NCBI GenBank assembly: GCA_019245255.1
Contig: JAFARV010000686.1
Coordinates: 1 to 8,443 of the forward strand
Length of the DNA stretch: 8,443 nt
Source of the DNA: Acidobacteriaceae bacterium
GTDB taxonomy: Bacteria > Acidobacteriota > Terriglobia > Bryobacterales > Bryobacteraceae
Reading direction: 5' to 3'
Within the stretch, counting starts at the first letter, position 1. Every line of letters begins with the position of its first letter. The notes below the pieces were generated by a model. That model did not search any database, was not told the DNA's origin, and was given only the letters and a program-made list of their open reading frames with translations. This document shows, piece after piece, positions 6,539 to 8,443 of the stretch. Made by a program: the position numbers and the translations under genes.

Positions 6539-6553
6539 GTTGCATGATGCAAC
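6539..6553. promoter_or_regulatory. Operator palindrome 2 (gttgcatgatgcaac)
   Basis: This is the same dyad as operator 1 apart from the central base, in the same extended context (gtag before, c after). Its centre is 38 bases from the centre of operator 1. It covers the expected transcription start of the hydrolase and lies upstream of the regulator -35. Two such sites suggest cooperative binding. Confidence 0.8.
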
Positions 6554-6584
6554 CGGCCGGTCGGGCTGCTGGCCGCTGTTTTTT

Positions 6585-6591
6585 AAAGGAG
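6585..6591 (+). promoter_or_regulatory. Ribosome binding site deciding the start of the hydrolase
   Basis: AAAGGAG is followed, after eight bases, by the ATG at 6600. An earlier in-frame ATG at 6540 lies within operator 2 and has no ribosome site, and the proposed transcript begins at about that point. The 6600 start is therefore preferred. Confidence 0.75.
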
Positions 6592-6599
6592 AACGCTTT

Positions 6600-7655
6600 A
6601 TGACACGCAATGGCTTCATGGCCTTACACCCGTTTGAGAGCACCGTGATAGGACACATACTCCGCTCGTACGCGCGGCATGTCACAGCAACTTTTGTCGC
6701 CTTTGGCGCTGTGCTCATTTCTGCAAACGCACCCGCGCACGCACCGGCCAAAACGCCTTCCGTAGCCGTTGCCGCAAGCCCCGCCAGCACCACAATACGA
6801 TACCGCACGCTACGAGTCGACGGGATTGATCTGTTCTATAGAGAGGCGGGGCCGTCGAATGCGCCCGTTGTGCTTCTACTCCACGGATTCCCGGCGTCTT
6901 CCTTCATGTATCGGGATTTGATACCGCAGCTCGCGGCGCGCTATCGTGTGGTGGCGCCCGATTACCCCGGCTTCGGTTACAGCAGTGCCCCTTCCGTCAA
7001 GGAATTCAACTATTCGTTCGATCATCTCGCAGATGTGATCGAGAAATTCACGGTCGAGCTGGGACTGGAGAAATACTCCATCTACATGCAGGATTTTGGG
7101 GGACCCGTGGGCTTCCGTCTGGCAACCAGAAATCCAGCTAAAGTGGCATCGCTGATCGTTCAGAATGCCAATGCATACGAGGATGGGTTGCCCGACAGTT
7201 TCTGGAAACCGGCGCGTGAATTGTGGCGCAACCCGTCGAAAGCGAACTTCGCCGGAATCCGTGAAGCCGCTATGTCAAAGGAAGCGCTGGAATGGAATTA
7301 CACGCATGGGGTGAAGGACACCACGCGGATAAGTCCCGACAGTTGGGTATTGCAGGGCGCACTTCTCGATCGCCCCGGCAACAAGGATATTATGCTTGCA
7401 CTCCTTTATGACTATAGGATGAATCTAAAGCTCTATGCGAAATGGCATGATTATTTCCGCACCTACCAGCCGCCCATGCTGATCGTGTGGGGAGAGCATG
7501 ACGCCATCTTTCCAGCTTCCGGCGCGCGGGCCTATCTGCGGGATCTGCCGAAGGCCGAACTCCATCTGCTCGATACCGGACACTTTGCGCTTGAGGAGAA
7601 GAGTGAGGAAATCGGTCAGTTCATGACGGATTTTTTGCACCGCCACGCCAAATAA
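6600..7655 (+). CDS. Exported alpha/beta hydrolase with Asp nucleophile (haloalkane dehalogenase / epoxide hydrolase type)
   Basis: A 351-residue enzyme. The long N-terminal region has a hydrophobic stretch (about 29-44) ending NAPAHA, which reads as a signal peptide with a long n-region, so a periplasmic or secreted location is likely. The fold signatures are H95-G-F-P (oxyanion region), D121-YPGFGYS, nucleophile Asp165 in MQDFGGPVG, acid Asp301 in WGEHDAIFP and base His328 in DTGHFALEE. A nucleophilic Asp rather than Ser points to the haloalkane dehalogenase, fluoroacetate dehalogenase and epoxide hydrolase branch, not esterases. The residue after the nucleophile is Phe, whereas Trp is common in dehalogenases, so the substrate is open. 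The cap domain spans roughly 195-285. The gene is divergent from the HxlR regulator and under its likely control. It ends 26 bases before the right copy of the 154-bp repeat. An in-frame extension to 6540 is less likely. Confidence 0.87.
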   Translation: MTRNGFMALHPFESTVIGHILRSYARHVTATFVAFGAVLISANAPAHAPAKTPSVAVAASPASTTIRYRTLRVDGIDLFYREAGPSNAPVVLLLHGFPASSFMYRDLIPQLAARYRVVAPDYPGFGYSSAPSVKEFNYSFDHLADVIEKFTVELGLEKYSIYMQDFGGPVGFRLATRNPAKVASLIVQNANAYEDGLPDSFWKPARELWRNPSKANFAGIREAAMSKEALEWNYTHGVKDTTRISPDSWVLQGALLDRPGNKDIMLALLYDYRMNLKLYAKWHDYFRTYQPPMLIVWGEHDAIFPASGARAYLRDLPKAELHLLDTGHFALEEKSEEIGQFMTDFLHRHAK

Positions 7656-7673
7656 GTCCAATATGGCGGGCTG

Positions 7674-7759
7674 CGGGACCGTATCGCGTTTGGACTCAGT
7701 TCCAGCGCTACGGCCAGGTGAACACGACAGTGTTCACTGTCCCGGTGAGTTCGCTGTAG
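7674..7759 (+). pseudogene. Remnant 3' end of an HMBD-protein gene
   Basis: From the tat codon at 7682 this reads YRVWTQFQRYGQVNTTVF and then TVPVSSL with a TAG at 7757-7759, matching the end of the intact HMBD protein (5104-5937) except for one residue (Y for Q). The bases just before (cgggaccg, 7674-7681) still suggest a Pro-Gly-Pro where the intact gene has Pro-Gly-Leu. Upstream of this the sequence is unrelated and leads into the hydrolase stop at 7655. No start or metal-binding domain remains. Four of the five changed codons relative to the intact gene are synonymous. Confidence 0.72.
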
Positions 7760-7835
7760 TCTCCAGTGCGAACCGTAGCGGCACCGATGTTTCGATAACT
7801 GTTCCTGCCGGCAACTGCACGCGTCCATTAAAAAC
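7682..7835. repeat. Right copy of 154-bp direct repeat
   Basis: Partner of 5860-6013. The copy includes the last codons of an HMBD gene (plus) and the last 34 codons or so of the intact cytochrome gene (minus). A run of 48 bases around the overlapping stop codons is identical in both copies, and a second identical run of about 43 bases lies closer to the cytochrome side. Confidence 0.92.
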
Positions 7836-8396
7836 AAACGTATGTGCATACTTTGGGTCGTATTGATACAACCAAAGCAACGGCTCGATTAACCCGTCGG
7901 GCAGCTTCGCCATCACCTTTGCCGACGCCACAACGGATTCAGTCAGCGGTCGAATTCCGGAAATCGTCACATCGTTCTTCAACACTGTCCGGTCCCGGAC
8001 GACAATGGCATCGCGCATTGCCGGACCAGGTGCGCCAGCCGAATCGGATGACGTAACTGCCCCACCGTCCCCCTTCGGAGCGCCGCCTACGACCCACGCC
8101 GCGATCAGCAGCATCTCTTGTTCCGACAACGCACCATCGGGCTGAAAGTGTCCAAATCCTTTGACTGCTCCCCACGGCGGCATCCTTCGCGAAAGTACCT
8201 GCTCCTTAATTGCCACTGCCCAGGGCCGCGCGTGTTCGTAACTATCGAGCGGAATCGATGCGCTCCCGCCATGACACTCGAGACACCGTGCCGCAAATAT
8301 TGGTGCTATATCTCTCGTGTAAGTTAGATTGGTAGTAATGATATCGTGCGCATAAGTGAATGCGCTGAAAAGCAGACTAACGATCAGGAGTCTCAT
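7734..8396 (-). CDS. Exported c-type cytochrome, paralogous to the heme domain of the PHM-like protein
   Basis: A 220-residue periplasmic electron-transfer protein. The ATG at 8396 gives a compact signal peptide (MRLLIVSLLFSAFTYA), preferred over an in-frame GTG at 8426; neither has a strong ribosome site. Residues 24-110 form a cytochrome c domain with C38-L-E-C41-H42 and a likely axial Met72 in RRMPPWG. The domain parallels residues 22-110 of the PHM-like protein: TYTRDIAPI versus TFDRDVMPI, ARPWAVAIKEQVLSRRMPPW versus VRPFAAAIKEAVALRKMPPW, and GGAPKGD versus NGAPEGD. Residues 125-220 form a domain I cannot name, rich in beta-type sequence (PLLWLYQYDPKYAHTFVF, QLPAGTVIETS); none of the six copper ligands is evident. 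Its last 26 bases overlap the end of an HMBD gene remnant on the plus strand. It is probably a partner in the same redox group (inference). Confidence 0.82.
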   Translation of the reverse strand: MRLLIVSLLFSAFTYAHDIITTNLTYTRDIAPIFAARCLECHGGSASIPLDSYEHARPWAVAIKEQVLSRRMPPWGAVKGFGHFQPDGALSEQEMLLIAAWVVGGAPKGDGGAVTSSDSAGAPGPAMRDAIVVRDRTVLKNDVTISGIRPLTESVVASAKVMAKLPDGLIEPLLWLYQYDPKYAHTFVFNGRVQLPAGTVIETSVPLRFALETTANSPGQ

Positions 8397-8443
8397 GCAC
8401 CACTTCACGCGGATTCTTATCGTCACAAATCCCGACGAACTCA

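Noticed and set aside
6540..6599. N-terminal extension of the hydrolase to the ATG at 6540
   Set aside because: That ATG is inside operator 2 at the expected transcription start and has no ribosome site, whereas the ATG at 6600 has AAAGGAG at good spacing.
6014..7681. Insertion sequence or integron cassette
   Set aside because: No transposase, integrase, terminal inverted repeats or short target duplication is visible. The flanks are a long, diverged, gene-derived repeat instead.
7616..7849. Minus-strand frame resembling another at 5734-6006 (both contain MDACSCRQEQLSKHR)
   Set aside because: The likeness is only the 154-bp DNA repeat read in the wrong frame. The cytochrome frame on the same strand explains the conservation better.

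Overview
The window looks like a chromosomal segment from a moderately GC-rich soil-type bacterium, most likely an Acidobacteriota (Solibacter/Bryobacter-like) or a close relative. This is inferred from protein style: exported c-type cytochromes joined to a copper monooxygenase fold, a large secreted BNR/YCF48-like propeller protein ending in an Ig-like domain of the kind common in that phylum, and frequent N-terminal signal peptides. No rRNA or marker gene is present, so the assignment is tentative. No gene-free stretch exceeds 300 bases.

Layout. (1) 3-1211, plus strand: the 3' part of an EntS-like (MFS_3) major facilitator transporter whose start lies outside the window. (2) 1212-1345: a compact repeat cluster (16-bp tandem repeat, 22-bp-arm inverted repeat, three direct repeats) between convergent genes. 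(3) 3556-1346, minus strand: a secreted protein with 14 cysteine-paired BNR/YCF48-like repeats, an Ig-like domain and a proline-rich tail. (4) 3557-3791: a divergent intergenic region with one 22-bp inverted repeat. (5) 3792-5937, plus strand: a two-gene unit of a cytochrome c/peptidylglycine-hydroxylating-monooxygenase-like (PHM-like) dicopper protein and a secreted heavy-metal-binding (HMBD) protein. (6) 6033-7655: an HxlR-type regulator and a divergently transcribed exported alpha/beta hydrolase, sharing a short region with two near-identical palindromic operators. (7) 8396-7734, minus strand: a second exported c-type cytochrome whose heme domain resembles that of the PHM-like protein.

The most striking structure is a 154-bp direct repeat (5860-6013 and 7682-7835; 10 mismatches, no indels by my hand alignment) that brackets the regulator/hydrolase pair. 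Each copy spans a tail-to-tail junction between an HMBD gene and the second cytochrome gene. The left copy belongs to an intact HMBD gene plus a cytochrome tail; the right copy has an HMBD tail plus an intact cytochrome gene. The simplest reading is that the HMBD and cytochrome genes were once convergent and overlapping, and that a roughly 1.7-kb regulator-hydrolase cassette now separates them. Because the copies differ mainly in ways that fit coding sequence, one copy may have come from a related genome.

Functionally, the PHM-like protein, HMBD protein and second cytochrome plausibly form one exported copper/heme redox group (inference). The regulator-hydrolase pair is a self-contained, autoregulated accessory unit. 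The transporter and propeller protein have no evident link to either.
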